DNA of 64,000 nucleotides, taken from Campylobacter showae (GTDB taxonomy: Bacteria > Campylobacterota > Campylobacteria > Campylobacterales > Campylobacteraceae). The stretch covers positions 186,001-250,000 of the forward strand of contig NZ_UWOK01000002.1 in the NCBI RefSeq assembly GCF_900573985.1, written 5' to 3'. Shown one piece after another: positions 23,682 through 32,269 of the stretch. The notes under the pieces are model-generated. The model did no database searches. It had not been told where the DNA came from and saw nothing but the letters and a program-made list of their open reading frames with translations. The number at the start of each line of letters is the position of its first letter. Within the stretch, counting starts at the first letter, position 1. Made by a program: the position numbers and the translations under genes.

Positions 23682-25265
23682 ATGAACCAAGTAGCGTTAG
23701 AAATAGTTAAAATTTTAAAAAATAGCAAGGCGTTGCTTGCGAGAACACAGATAGAAAAGGGCGTAGAACGAGCATCAAGAAGAACCGTCCAAAATGAGCT
23801 AAAAAAACTAAGCGAGCTAAGGCGAATAAGAGTAGCGGGGCAGGCATCCAGTACGGCTTATGAAATTTCTAACGAATATTCTTATTTCAAAAATCGCCTT
23901 TTCATCTATCAAAACCAAATTCTAATAGGCTATTTTGGCTATGACTATGAGAACTACTATTTTGTATATGATACAGATTTTTTGCTAAGCGGCAGATACG
24001 GCGTTAAATTTGAGATGCCGATCGATTTTAAAATTTATACAAGCAAAAGCTGTTTTGTGGATTTTGAGGAGTCCTTGCCGGAGGGAATAGATAAAAAAAT
24101 CTTAATAGATAAAGCCGGCAACGCTACGGAGTTTTTCTTGCTGCTGCATAATGATTATAGCAAGAACGATCTCGTGTTTTCGGCTAGCGCTTTAGAATTT
24201 AATCGCGAGATAAAACCTCAAAGCTATCTTTCCCAAAAGGACAAAATTTTAGGAGTTAATACTTTTCCCAATATTTTAAAATACGATGTTGATATAGACG
24301 ATGTTTCGCTTTTTCCTGGCAAATTTATGAGCGATAGCGAGGAGATAAAACACATAAGGACTATGAGTTTGTCTGGATATCAACATAAGCTTCAAGTGAT
24401 CGTTGAAAATAATGCTATAAAGGTAGCTAGCGATAAAGACAACGCGACGTTTTTTATTAAGCCCTACGATACGTTCAAAGCCGATGAAAACAGCGACTAC
24501 TATTTTCCGCATATTGCCATAAACGAGCATTTGCATATGAGCTTTGCTAAGAACGAGTTAGGGTTTGACGTACCGATGAGCGGAGTGTTTAAAAGAGATC
24601 AGGATAAAGAGTATCACTACTTTATAAAGTATTTTGATAGGATTGGAGCTTATAAATTTCAACGAAAAGAATTTTCTACGTTTATGGGGTTGAGCAGCGA
24701 AAGTAAATATAAAGCCTCATCCGAAAAACTCTTTGACGCGGCGGCTAGGATACTGCCAAGCAGCGACGATAGACTTAGGATGATTGAGTACTATTTTTAC
24801 TCGTTTCTTATTAGACATGAGGATATGCATACGAAAAATATATCGGTTATCTATGATAATGGTAAAATTTTACTAGCTCCTCTTTATGATATCGCTTGCA
24901 CAGGCTTTTACAAAGGTATCAAAAACTACGAATCACATCTAAGTATAAACGGCAAGCAGACCAATATCAGATATAGCGACTTTATAGAAATAGTAAAAAG
25001 AGCTAATGTTGATAGGGCCAAGTTTAATGAGTCTGCTAAAAATATCGTAGAAATTTATATAAAAAAGATGCCAAAGTATATAAAAAAGCTTGAAAAGCTG
25101 GACAGGCTGGACTTTTACAAAAAGGACAGAGTTAATGCCGAAGACAAAAGAGTCAAAATAAAATCCAAAACTACGCTTGCGGAAGTAATGATGGAACATT
25201 TTGAGCAAAGGTGTGAGACCCTAAAAAGAAATGGATGGTTTGAGAAGTGGGGGATAAAGATATAA
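23682..25265 (+). CDS. HipA-family kinase with fused N-terminal HTH
   Basis: A 527-residue protein. Residues 1-65 form a winged helix (ILKNSKALLARTQIEKGV, SRRTVQNELKKL). The HipA kinase core follows: MSLSGYQHKLQV (about 230-241, the SGxQxKL motif), the catalytic loop RHEDMHTKNIS (about 384-394, matching NxDxHxKN with D and N kept) and LAPLYDIACT (about 405-414, the DFG-like region). HipA kinases phosphorylate targets such as glutamyl-tRNA synthetase and are held in check by HipB. Here no hipB gene is present, so the fused N-terminal DNA-binding domain may replace it. The two direct repeats upstream would be its operator. Activity and target are inferred. Confidence 0.8.
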   Translation: MNQVALEIVKILKNSKALLARTQIEKGVERASRRTVQNELKKLSELRRIRVAGQASSTAYEISNEYSYFKNRLFIYQNQILIGYFGYDYENYYFVYDTDFLLSGRYGVKFEMPIDFKIYTSKSCFVDFEESLPEGIDKKILIDKAGNATEFFLLLHNDYSKNDLVFSASALEFNREIKPQSYLSQKDKILGVNTFPNILKYDVDIDDVSLFPGKFMSDSEEIKHIRTMSLSGYQHKLQVIVENNAIKVASDKDNATFFIKPYDTFKADENSDYYFPHIAINEHLHMSFAKNELGFDVPMSGVFKRDQDKEYHYFIKYFDRIGAYKFQRKEFSTFMGLSSESKYKASSEKLFDAAARILPSSDDRLRMIEYYFYSFLIRHEDMHTKNISVIYDNGKILLAPLYDIACTGFYKGIKNYESHLSINGKQTNIRYSDFIEIVKRANVDRAKFNESAKNIVEIYIKKMPKYIKKLEKLDRLDFYKKDRVNAEDKRVKIKSKTTLAEVMMEHFEQRCETLKRNGWFEKWGIKI

Positions 25266-25308
25266 AGCCTGATACAAAGATTATTAAACAGAAAGGTTGC
25301 AGCAAAAC

Positions 25309-26610
25309 ATGGGCATTGCTAGTAAATTTGAAAATTTTATTTATGCTTTACGTATACCGGATGATAAGATAGCAAAAATAGCAGATAGATATAAGCAAAT
25401 TACAAAAAGATTGAACAATGATTTTTGGGATGAGAACTCGGAGAAAGAGCATAGCTTGTATGTTGGTTCATATGGGAGAGATACTGAAACAAAAACCAGC
25501 GATATTGATATGTTGTTTTGGCTTCCTTATGAGAAATACTTGCAGTATAATAGCTATAGCGGAAATGGGCAATCAGCTCTACTCCAGGATGTTAAAGAGT
25601 CCATTAGAAAGACATATTCACAAACTGACATAAGGGCGGATGGGCAGGTTATTATTATTGATTTTAATGACGGGATTTGTTTTGAAGTTGTGCCTTGTTT
25701 TGAAAATAATGATGGTAGTTTTGAATATCCTGATACTAATGATGGTGGTAGCTGGAGGACTACAAACCCAAGACCTGAAATACAAACAATAAAAGATAAA
25801 AACAAGGAGTGGAATAAAAATTTAAAAAGGTTATGCAGAATGGCTAGAGCTTGGAAAGATGAATTTGGAGTGTCTATTGGCGGATTGTTAATAGACACCT
25901 TGGCGCATAATTTTTTAGAGAACTGGGAATATAAAAACAAATCGTATTCGTGCTATCATTGGATGATTAGAGATTTTTTTGAATATTTAAAAAATCAAAA
26001 TAAAGAGCAAAAATACTGGCATGCGGTAGGCAGTAATCAAAAAATTTATAGAATAGGTAAATTTGAAAATAAAGCTAAAAAAGCATATGAATTATCTCTA
26101 AAGGCAATAGAATTTGAGGAAGAGAAAAACGAAGAAAAAGCCAATGAAAAATGGAGTGAGATATTTGGAAATATTTTTATTAAAGAAGATAAATCAGTAA
26201 AATTTTCCAATAAAAACTATAGAAATACTGAAGAGTTTATTGAAGATCAATTTAATATAGATATAAGATATATTTTAGAAATTGATTGTAATGTTACACA
26301 GAATGGATTTAGACCATTTAAATTATTAAATATGTTAGCAGAAAGAAAAATTTTATTACCAAAAAAGAAATTAGAATTTGAAATAATTAAGAATACAGCG
26401 GTTGGCGACTATGATATATATTGGAAGGTTTTAAACCGCGGTGATGAAGCCAAGAGAAGAGATGAAATAAGAGGACAAATAATCAAAGGAGACAAAATCA
26501 AAATAGAGCATACTAAATTTAAAGGCAACCATTTAGTAGAGTGTTATATAGTCCAAAAGAATGTTGTTGTTGCGCGAGATAGAATAGATGTGCCTATTAT
26601 AGAGGAGTAG
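25309..26610 (+). CDS. SMODS/CD-NTase cyclic-oligonucleotide synthase with AGS-C sensor domain
   Basis: I prefer the ATG at 25309 (433 residues). A TTG at 25297 directly abuts the AAAGG and is too close. The polymerase-beta-like signature is GSYGRDTETKTSDIDM (about residues 49-64, GS...DxD), with a third acidic strand IIIDFNDGICFEVVPCF. A C-terminal domain of about 90 residues (FEIIKNTAVGDYDIYWKVLN .. GNHLVECYIVQKNVVVARDRI) matches the AGS-C sensor fused to some CD-NTases. These enzymes make cyclic di- or trinucleotides on phage infection. The next gene, 3 bp downstream, encodes a SLATT membrane protein, so the pair forms a minimal CBASS-like system. The product nucleotide cannot be predicted. 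Confidence 0.82.
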   Translation: MGIASKFENFIYALRIPDDKIAKIADRYKQITKRLNNDFWDENSEKEHSLYVGSYGRDTETKTSDIDMLFWLPYEKYLQYNSYSGNGQSALLQDVKESIRKTYSQTDIRADGQVIIIDFNDGICFEVVPCFENNDGSFEYPDTNDGGSWRTTNPRPEIQTIKDKNKEWNKNLKRLCRMARAWKDEFGVSIGGLLIDTLAHNFLENWEYKNKSYSCYHWMIRDFFEYLKNQNKEQKYWHAVGSNQKIYRIGKFENKAKKAYELSLKAIEFEEEKNEEKANEKWSEIFGNIFIKEDKSVKFSNKNYRNTEEFIEDQFNIDIRYILEIDCNVTQNGFRPFKLLNMLAERKILLPKKKLEFEIIKNTAVGDYDIYWKVLNRGDEAKRRDEIRGQIIKGDKIKIEHTKFKGNHLVECYIVQKNVVVARDRIDVPIIEE

Positions 26611-26613
26611 GAA

Positions 26614-27234
26614 ATGACTAAAGAAGTATTACTAAAACGAATAGCAGAGAGTGCTTACAATGTGGGATTTGGCGCAAAGAAACATTTTGCAACCTATGAT
26701 ATTACTTCAAAAGTCCCTGGAATTATTGAGTTCTTATCGTTGGCCATAGGCGTTTTAGCTTTATGTTTTGATGTAGTTAGCACAAAAATAGTTTCAACGT
26801 GTTTGATAATTTTTGGAATCGTAAGTATTTATATTTCAAAATATAATGAAAGTCAAGTTGAATACAGTAAGGCTGCTAGCGAATTAACTCAAATTTTTAA
26901 TGACATGAAAGACTTGTACTGTGACGTAAAGTCTAAAGAACATACGGAAAATTTAGATACTGACATATCTAAACTAAAAGAACTTGAAGAGAGGTTTTAT
27001 CTAATTTCAAGGCCTAAACAAATAATTTTAAGCGACTGGTTTGCTCACTATAAATTCTTTTGGCAGTGGAGAACACACATAAAATGGCTGGTTGACGAAC
27101 TAGGCCTAACGAAAAAAGACAAGATTCCATTATCTTTTGTTGCAATTTGTACTTTCATGTTTGTTGGGCTATTGATATTAGTGTTTTTTGATTGCATTGC
27201 AGTATTTTGGAGTCTGTTAATAAATTTTTGCTAA
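26614..27234 (+). CDS. SLATT-domain membrane effector of the CBASS-like pair
   Basis: A 206-residue protein. Two hydrophobic helices lie near the N-terminus (about 36-57 GIIEFLSLAIGVLALCFDVV and 59-75 VSTCLIIFGIVSIYI). A charged cytoplasmic middle (about 80-170) and a C-terminal span (about 174-200, SFVAICTFMFVGLLILVFF) follow. The N-terminal helical pair plus YNESQVEYSKAASEL is typical of SLATT proteins, predicted pore formers that act with SMODS enzymes. The start follows GGAGTAGGAA and lies 3 bp after the nucleotidyltransferase stop. In such systems the nucleotide signal triggers membrane damage and abortive infection. A hairpin (27263-27290, AGCCGAT/ATCGGCT) may end the operon. Confidence 0.75.
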   Translation: MTKEVLLKRIAESAYNVGFGAKKHFATYDITSKVPGIIEFLSLAIGVLALCFDVVSTKIVSTCLIIFGIVSIYISKYNESQVEYSKAASELTQIFNDMKDLYCDVKSKEHTENLDTDISKLKELEERFYLISRPKQIILSDWFAHYKFFWQWRTHIKWLVDELGLTKKDKIPLSFVAICTFMFVGLLILVFFDCIAVFWSLLINFC

Positions 27235-27389
27235 CAATGTGGCGGGGACATGGCTTCTATAAAGCCGATACCCGATGAATATCATCGGCTCAACAAAAAT
27301 TTAATGCACATACAAACTAGACTTCTTTGAGTTTTTTAATAATAAAGTCAATGTCGTGAAACTATCTGTTTTTAGTAGCCAAGAACAAT

Positions 27390-27650
27390 TTAATGGGCTA
27401 GCCAGATAAGTGCATGATTCGCGCCCCTCCTCAGGATGTTGGCTATATCAGTATAGTCTTTCCATTCGGCTCTATCGTTTATAGTCTTTAGCTTCACAGA
27501 TAGTAGAGCAAAAAACTTACAAACTTCAGAATATTGCCATCGGCGTTTTATAGGATTAGTCGTTTTTACGAAGTCCAAATTCTCAAAAAAGATATTTTTG
27601 CGCTATTACTCGTTTGAAATATTTTTATCTAGCTTTATCACTCCATAATC
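27390..27650 (-). pseudogene. AbiEii-like nucleotidyltransferase remnant
   Basis: Open text ends at 27390 and reads back through DFVKTTNPIKRRWQYSEVCK, FFALLSVKLKTINDRAEWKD and YTDIANILRRG. Before that, with stops between, it reads KIYPGEDYGVIKLDKNISN. The KxKTINDRAxxKDYxDIxxIL pattern is that of the C-terminal part of AbiEii/nucleotidyltransferase toxins. Both ends are missing. Confidence 0.45.
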
Positions 27651-27678
27651 CTCTCCTGGGTAAATTTTTTGGGAAAAA

Positions 27679-27899
27679 TCAAGCACCAAACTCCAAAAAC
27701 TCGTCAAACCAGCCGCGCTGCGCATTATTTAAGGTGCGCAGCATATCCTCTTTATTTTCCAAAGCAGGGACAATTCGTCTGAGTTAGCATAGCGCATAGC
27801 TTGAGCTACGATTCTTTCAGGCGTCTCCATAACATCGTAAGGTAGCTTCCACCAGATGTATTTATTTGCAAAATATCTTAAAATTTCATCTCTACTCAC
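27679..27899 (-). pseudogene. Frameshifted small partner gene of the AbiEii-like remnant
   Basis: From GTG at 27899: VSRDEILRYFANKYIWWKLP, YDVMETPERIVAQAMRYANS, DELSLL. After a frame change it reads ENKEDMLRTLNNAQRGWFDE and FLEFGA and stops at 27679. About 73 residues in all. It sits directly upstream of the AbiEii-like remnant and probably encoded its antitoxin-type partner. Confidence 0.45.
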
Positions 27900-27902
27900 T
27901 AA

Positions 27903-28160
27903 TTATAGCTCACTCATAAGTTTTAAATTTATCTCTTTTAACGCCTCTTTTACAAGAGTATTGGCTTCTTGTTCTTTGCCCAGTCTTGTCGCCAAATCCA
28001 AAATAACATTGTATAGCATTACATTATCTTTTGGAAATCTAGTGCACTCCATTCCAGCATTTACATAACTTTCCATAGTTTCTCCAAGCTCTTTTGGGCT
28101 TTTGGTCGCGCCTAGCTCTCTTAAAAGCTCGTCTGAAATCTCCACTTTTTTTAATGCCAT
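27903..28160 (-). CDS. Small protein downstream of the zeta-like gene (possible antitoxin)
   Basis: An 85-residue, mostly helical, charged protein beginning MALKKVEISDELLRELGATK. It has no membrane span or signal. It begins 37 bp downstream of the zeta-toxin-like gene and runs on the same strand, with AAAGGGAAAAGAC before its ATG. Size and context suit an antitoxin partner, but it does not clearly resemble epsilon antitoxins. Its end lies next to the start of the broken gene at 27899. Function is inferred from neighbourhood only. Confidence 0.6.
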   Translation of the reverse strand: MALKKVEISDELLRELGATKSPKELGETMESYVNAGMECTRFPKDNVMLYNVILDLATRLGKEQEANTLVKEALKEINLKLMSEL

Positions 28161-28197
28161 TGTCTTTTCCCTTTCTAATTTTATTTTATAATGTTGT

Positions 28198-28815
28198 TTA
28201 ATTTACTGTTTTTATAACGTTTTCAAACCATTCTATTTTATTGGGCGAATAAAGGGTGATTGTGCCATCTTGCTTTTTAGCGATAAAATTTAAATTTGAA
28301 AACTTTTGTTTTTCTCTATCCTCGATCAATTCACTATTATCAAAAAAATAAATCACATCGCATATTGGGATAATGTGGGCTAAATTTTCAAAGCTTTGTG
28401 AAAAACGCCTTTCAAGCGTTGCTTCATCAATGGAGTGTCCGTTTCTTGCTGCTCTTATGGCCACTCGTTGTTTTGAGAGTTCGATGCTATTTAAGCCAAC
28501 ATAATAAAGGGTAATATAGTAGCCAGCCTCTTTGGCTTCATTTATAAATTTAACTATACTATGCCCGCTAAGAGTAGTTTCTATATTAAAATCTATCCCT
28601 CGCTTAATGTAAGACTTTCTTAGCTTTAATGCAAGCCTACCAGCTCTATTTTGATCTTTGGGATTTTGCCAGTCGCCAAATTCTCTAACGATTTCATCAG
28701 AATTTATCCTTGCACCATAGATGACAGAATCTACTTCAAGCTGGTTAATATAAAATGTAGATTTACCTGCGCCATTTACACCTGCAAATATATATAGTTT
28801 CTTTTGATCGTCCAT
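28198..28815 (-). CDS. Zeta-toxin-like P-loop kinase
   Basis: A 205-residue protein. Walker A is GVNGAGKSTF (about residues 13-22). INSDEIVREFG follows, and NRAGRLALKLRKSYIKRGI and NIETTLSGHS (about 77-86) match the zeta/ATP-binding YhcS-type family. Zeta toxins phosphorylate UDP-N-acetylglucosamine and block cell-wall synthesis. The close relatives in Campylobacter are annotated only as zeta-toxin family proteins, so the substrate is not proven. It is followed by an 85-residue gene that could be its antitoxin, although in classical systems the antitoxin gene comes first. Confidence 0.75.
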   Translation of the reverse strand: MDDQKKLYIFAGVNGAGKSTFYINQLEVDSVIYGARINSDEIVREFGDWQNPKDQNRAGRLALKLRKSYIKRGIDFNIETTLSGHSIVKFINEAKEAGYYITLYYVGLNSIELSKQRVAIRAARNGHSIDEATLERRFSQSFENLAHIIPICDVIYFFDNSELIEDREKQKFSNLNFIAKKQDGTITLYSPNKIEWFENVIKTVN

Positions 28816-28893
28816 TTCTTATCTCTTTACTCTTTTAAATTTTAAAGCTAAAAAGCCTAAATTTACACTTTTGAACTTTTTTCTGGGAAATTT

Positions 28894-29688
28894 TTAAGCC
28901 TCTCCATCTATTTTTGTCCCAAATCCTGACATAACTTTTTCAAGTGTAGAATATGCTTCATTCAAATCAATGCTTGCACCATCAATATAGTCTTTTAAAA
29001 TAGCCTCATATTCATCTTGGCAAGACAAACAAGTATCTATTAAAAATCCCTTTTGGTTCTCATAATTTTTAAGCCCACGATAGTAAAATGCCTGATGCTC
29101 TACATCTATTATAAAAGGGGTAATGCCATTTTTAAGGCACTCTTTAAACATTATTAACCTACCAATTCTACCATTACCATCTTCAAATGGATGTATTCTT
29201 TCAAATTTATAATGAAAATCTATAATATCTTTTATGTCTATATTAGTTTTTATAGTATATTCACTAAGTAGCCTTTCTATCTCTTGCACAACTTGTTTTG
29301 GTTTAGTAGTTGAAAAATCCCCTATATAATTTGCTGTTTTCTTATAGTCGCCTATTACATCATCGCTAGTCCCATTCTTTAAAATTCTATGAAGCTCTTT
29401 TAAAAAATCTTGCGTGATAGGCTCGTGAATTTTTTCTAATATAAAGTCAAATGCCTTAAAATGATTTCTGGTTTCTAATATATCGTTTATTTTTATCTCT
29501 TCGCCGTCTTTTTCCGAAAAAAAGGAGCTTGTCTCATAAATATGCCTAGTCTGCTCCTTGCTTAATCTACTGCCCTCAATATGATTAGAATTGTATGCAA
29601 AAACTATCTGGTTTAAATGATAAAAACCGTTTTTTATATGATTTCTCTTTTCATATAGTAAAATTTCAAGCGAAGAAAATTTTTCCAT
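28894..29688 (-). CDS. Fic-domain protein (AMP-transferase type)
   Basis: A 264-residue protein with the Fic core HPFEDGNGRIGRL (about residues 170-182), the full HPFxxGNGRxxR catalytic motif. This suggests transfer of AMP or another nucleotide to a hydroxyl side chain of a target protein. The N-terminal NSNHIEGSRLS (about residues 34-44) fits the inhibitory (S/T)xxxE(G/N) helix of class II Fic enzymes, so it is likely self-inhibited. No antitoxin gene is needed for that class. It lies between the zeta gene and a second Fic gene, all leftward. The target is unknown. Confidence 0.88.
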   Translation of the reverse strand: MEKFSSLEILLYEKRNHIKNGFYHLNQIVFAYNSNHIEGSRLSKEQTRHIYETSSFFSEKDGEEIKINDILETRNHFKAFDFILEKIHEPITQDFLKELHRILKNGTSDDVIGDYKKTANYIGDFSTTKPKQVVQEIERLLSEYTIKTNIDIKDIIDFHYKFERIHPFEDGNGRIGRLIMFKECLKNGITPFIIDVEHQAFYYRGLKNYENQKGFLIDTCLSCQDEYEAILKDYIDGASIDLNEAYSTLEKVMSGFGTKIDGEA

Positions 29689-29741
29689 AGCTAAACCGCC
29701 TTTAAGATTTAAAACCTATATTTGATCTCATTTTTACTCCT

Positions 29742-30755
29742 TTACTTGTATTGTATTTTTAACTTGCTATCTTCGTTTTCATTGTCGATATAGCTATGTT
29801 TTAAGTCGGTATTACTATCATTACTTAAAAGATAACTATTCCTGTTTTCTTTTATTTTTAAATAACCGAATTTTACAAGCTCGTCAATTTCTTTTTTAGC
29901 CATATCTTTGCTGATTTTAGCAATAGATGCAAATTTGGCGATATCTATACCGCCGTCAAAGTTGCTAACGCCGACGTCCAATACTTTGTTTAGGACTTTT
30001 TGTTGGGTCTTGTTTAAATTACAAGTTCTAAATTTATCCCAAAAATCGGTCTTAAAGGCAATATTCTTTATAAGATTGATACTATCTTTGATGGCACGGT
30101 TCGTCATTTCTAAATGCCATTTAATCCACGCCGTAAAATCACAATTTGGATTACTCACAAGTTTGGTCGTCTGTTCTAGCTTCTCGTAATAAGCTTTTTT
30201 GTTGCTTTGAATAATGCTAGAAATAGAATACAATTTAATATTATTATTCGGCAAGCAATAGTCCGCCAACGCCCTTGTTATTCTACCGTTGCCGTCATCG
30301 TATGGATGTATAACTACAAACCATAGATGAGCTATCGCACTTTTTACATAAGCGTTTTCTTGACTATTATTAATAAAATCCAAAAATAACTTCATATATT
30401 TTTCAATATGTTTTGGCGGAACAGCTTCATAATGAATCTTTTCGCGCGTCATTGCCCCAGAAACAACTTGTATTTGGCTATCTCTAAATTGAGCTACTTT
30501 GATTTTAAATAAACCGCTATATCCACTCTCAAATATAGCATTATGCCAACCGTGCAATCTTTCGATACTCATAGGCGCTTTATTTAAATTTGCGTCTATT
30601 AATATCGATATTAAATTATCGGTTTGTCTAGTCGAGCTAGTATCGGCCAAGCCGTCAAACTTTTCGTCTAGTTTCTTTTTTATCGATGAGCGAACGCTTG
30701 CTCTATCGAGTATTTCGCCTTCAATAAGCGATGAGTTTATAATCTCGTTTTCCAA
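29742..30755 (-). CDS. Fic-domain protein with winged helix, separated from its N-terminus by a frameshift
   Basis: The open frame of about 337 codons has no ATG start. It contains SSLIEGE (residues 8-14, inhibitory motif), a Fic core HPYDDGNGRITRAL (about 150-163), and a C-terminal winged helix (about 270-310, IAKFASIAKISKDMAKKEID). The first codons continue, through bases 30756-30825 in the same frame (NDFLQAQISSLENEI), back to an A8 run at 30826-30833. With seven A instead of eight this would join the 30808-31017 gene into one protein of about 425 residues with an N-terminal DUF4172 domain. So the gene is off as read, and possibly phase-variable. Confidence 0.8.
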   Translation of the reverse strand: MENEIINSSLIEGEILDRASVRSSIKKKLDEKFDGLADTSSTRQTDNLISILIDANLNKAPMSIERLHGWHNAIFESGYSGLFKIKVAQFRDSQIQVVSGAMTREKIHYEAVPPKHIEKYMKLFLDFINNSQENAYVKSAIAHLWFVVIHPYDDGNGRITRALADYCLPNNNIKLYSISSIIQSNKKAYYEKLEQTTKLVSNPNCDFTAWIKWHLEMTNRAIKDSINLIKNIAFKTDFWDKFRTCNLNKTQQKVLNKVLDVGVSNFDGGIDIAKFASIAKISKDMAKKEIDELVKFGYLKIKENRNSYLLSNDSNTDLKHSYIDNENEDSKLKIQYK

Positions 30756-30807
30756 TGAGCTGATTTGAGCTTGTAAAAAATCATTTTTATTTATTTTATT
30801 TACTATA

Positions 30808-31017
30808 TTACTTAATATAGTATGATTTTTTTTCTATCTCCTTAATTATCCCAACAGTATCTACCTTATTATAAATAAAATTTGGATAGTTATGGTGTTG
30901 CCATATCCATTTTTTATTCTTATACGACTCATCGCAAAATATATTTTCATTGGTTATATTATACGCATTTAAGGCATTATTAATATTTTTTTGTTTATCG
31001 TTGTTATTAATATCCAT
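30808..31017 (-). CDS. N-terminal (DUF4172) part of the split Fic gene
   Basis: Sixty-nine residues from the ATG at 31017 (ribosome site AAGGA) to a stop just after the A8 run at 30826-30833. It includes KKWIWQHHNYPNFIYNKVDT, the typical start of DUF4172 in Fic proteins of the WIWQHPxWPxF type, preceded by a 35-residue extension. It is the natural N-terminus of the downstream Fic frame. The promoter at 31039-31067 drives it. Confidence 0.75.
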   Translation of the reverse strand: MDINNNDKQKNINNALNAYNITNENIFCDESYKNKKWIWQHHNYPNFIYNKVDTVGIIKEIEKKSYYIK

Positions 31018-31038
31018 ATTTAATCCTTAATATAGTGT

Positions 31039-31067
31039 ATTATAGCTAATATATTGAAATAGGTCAA
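31039..31067 (-). promoter_or_regulatory. Promoter of the split Fic gene
   Basis: On the minus strand TTGACC (31067-31062), 17 bp, TATAAT (31044-31039). It lies 22 bp upstream of the ATG and is divergent from the recombinase promoter. Confidence 0.75.
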
Positions 31068-31125
31068 TATAATATACGCTTTATAGCTTATTGCTATCAA
31101 TAATACCTAGTTATATAATTATTAC

Positions 31126-31153
31126 TTGACAAATTTAGCTATTGTGATATAAT
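31126..31153 (+). promoter_or_regulatory. Consensus sigma-70 promoter of the recombinase gene
   Basis: TTGACA (31126-31131), 16 bp, TATAAT (31148-31153): a perfect consensus, unusual because Campylobacter promoters normally lack a clear -35. The transcript would carry a leader of about 115 nt that holds the palindrome at 31232-31260. Confidence 0.8.
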
Positions 31154-31164
31154 ATTCTAAACTA

Positions 31165-31260
31165 TTTACATAATAGTATTTAAAAATAAGAGCTTTTAGA
31201 AAATTTATCCTTGTGATAAATCTTAAAAAATATTTTACATAATAACCAATTATGTAAAAT
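31165..31260. promoter_or_regulatory. Palindrome and half-site in the recombinase leader
   Basis: 31232-31260 is a perfect inverted repeat, arms ATTTTACATAAT and ATTATGTAAAAT around AACCA. A half-site TTTACATAAT lies at 31165-31174, next to the promoter. The layout fits an operator bound by the recombinase or another factor, or a recombination site. Confidence 0.55.
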
Positions 31261-31274
31261 AAAGAGAGGAATTT

Positions 31275-32264
31275 ATGAAAAATGACGAAAAACTAGACTT
31301 TGCGGACGAGATGGCAAACTACCGCGATAACTTCATTTCGTATAATAAAATAGCAGACAAGAGCATTAATACGATTAACACGTATAAAAATTGTCTTGAC
31401 GGCTTTGTGGAGTTTTGTTATGAGAATAATGACATAATTACATTTAATAATCTAAGTCAAAAGCATATAACAGACTACTTTATATGGTTAGATGAACTAT
31501 ATAAGAAAAAACAAAAGAAAAAGGCTATTAATAAAAGTAAAAGTATATCAAGCTCAACAAAGCTTAGTTATTTAACTATCTTAAAGATTTTCTTTAAGTA
31601 TATTACTAATAATAACGATATGCTTATAGATTTAGAAAAAATACTAGATAACTACAAGATTGCAAAGAAAAAGACGAGCAAGCTTGAAAATTTTATGAAA
31701 GAGAGTGAGAGGGATAAAATTTTAGATTACATAGAAAATAGGCTCGTTAAAAAACCCGAGTATAGATATAACAAAAATTATAGAGATTCACTCTTAATAA
31801 AGCTAATGTTAAAAAGCGGACTTAGAATAAGCGAGGCATTAAATTTAAAATTTAGCGATTTTCAAGAGAGCGACGACGGAGAATTTTATGATATAAATAT
31901 ACTAGCAAAAGGCGGAGAGTATCAAACGGCTTATATCGCGAAAAGCTATATAGAATCTGAATTTACTTATTTACTAGAACGTAGCGATATCGACAGCTAC
32001 ATCTTTACTGGCGGTCTTGAAAATAAACCTATTTCTAGGCAAAATGCGTATTCTTTACTAGCTCGCATATACAGAAAGTGTGGCATAGTAAATAAAAGAG
32101 GTTGCCATATATTAAGGCACTCATTTGCTATGAATATGGTTGAGAAAAATACGAATTTGGGCGTTATCCAAAAGGCTCTTAGGCACAAAAAGATACAGAC
32201 TACTATGATATACGCCGACGCTACGGGTGATATGGTCAAGAAAGAGATGAAAAGGGTGATGTAG
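31275..32264 (+). CDS. Tyrosine recombinase, Xer family (XerH-like)
   Basis: A 329-residue recombinase. Residues 1-130 are a SAM-like core-binding domain. The catalytic domain has SGLRISEALNLKFSD (R near residue 183), HILRHSFAMNM (HxxR, about 275-285) and LRHKKIQTTMIYADA (H and the nucleophile Tyr, about 302-316). The length and internal lysine-rich linker (KKKQKKKAINKSK) resemble XerH of Campylobacter and Helicobacter. It would cut and rejoin DNA at a dif-like or element-specific site. A strong promoter and palindrome lie upstream and hicAB downstream. Since it sits in a mobile-looking island, it may be element-borne. I cannot tell it from the chromosomal XerH. Confidence 0.82.
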   Translation: MKNDEKLDFADEMANYRDNFISYNKIADKSINTINTYKNCLDGFVEFCYENNDIITFNNLSQKHITDYFIWLDELYKKKQKKKAINKSKSISSSTKLSYLTILKIFFKYITNNNDMLIDLEKILDNYKIAKKKTSKLENFMKESERDKILDYIENRLVKKPEYRYNKNYRDSLLIKLMLKSGLRISEALNLKFSDFQESDDGEFYDINILAKGGEYQTAYIAKSYIESEFTYLLERSDIDSYIFTGGLENKPISRQNAYSLLARIYRKCGIVNKRGCHILRHSFAMNMVEKNTNLGVIQKALRHKKIQTTMIYADATGDMVKKEMKRVM

Positions 32265-32269
32265 AGTGT

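Noticed and set aside
25554..25940. Minus-strand open frame of 128 codons opposite the CD-NTase
   Set aside because: Antisense shadow of a strongly supported gene.
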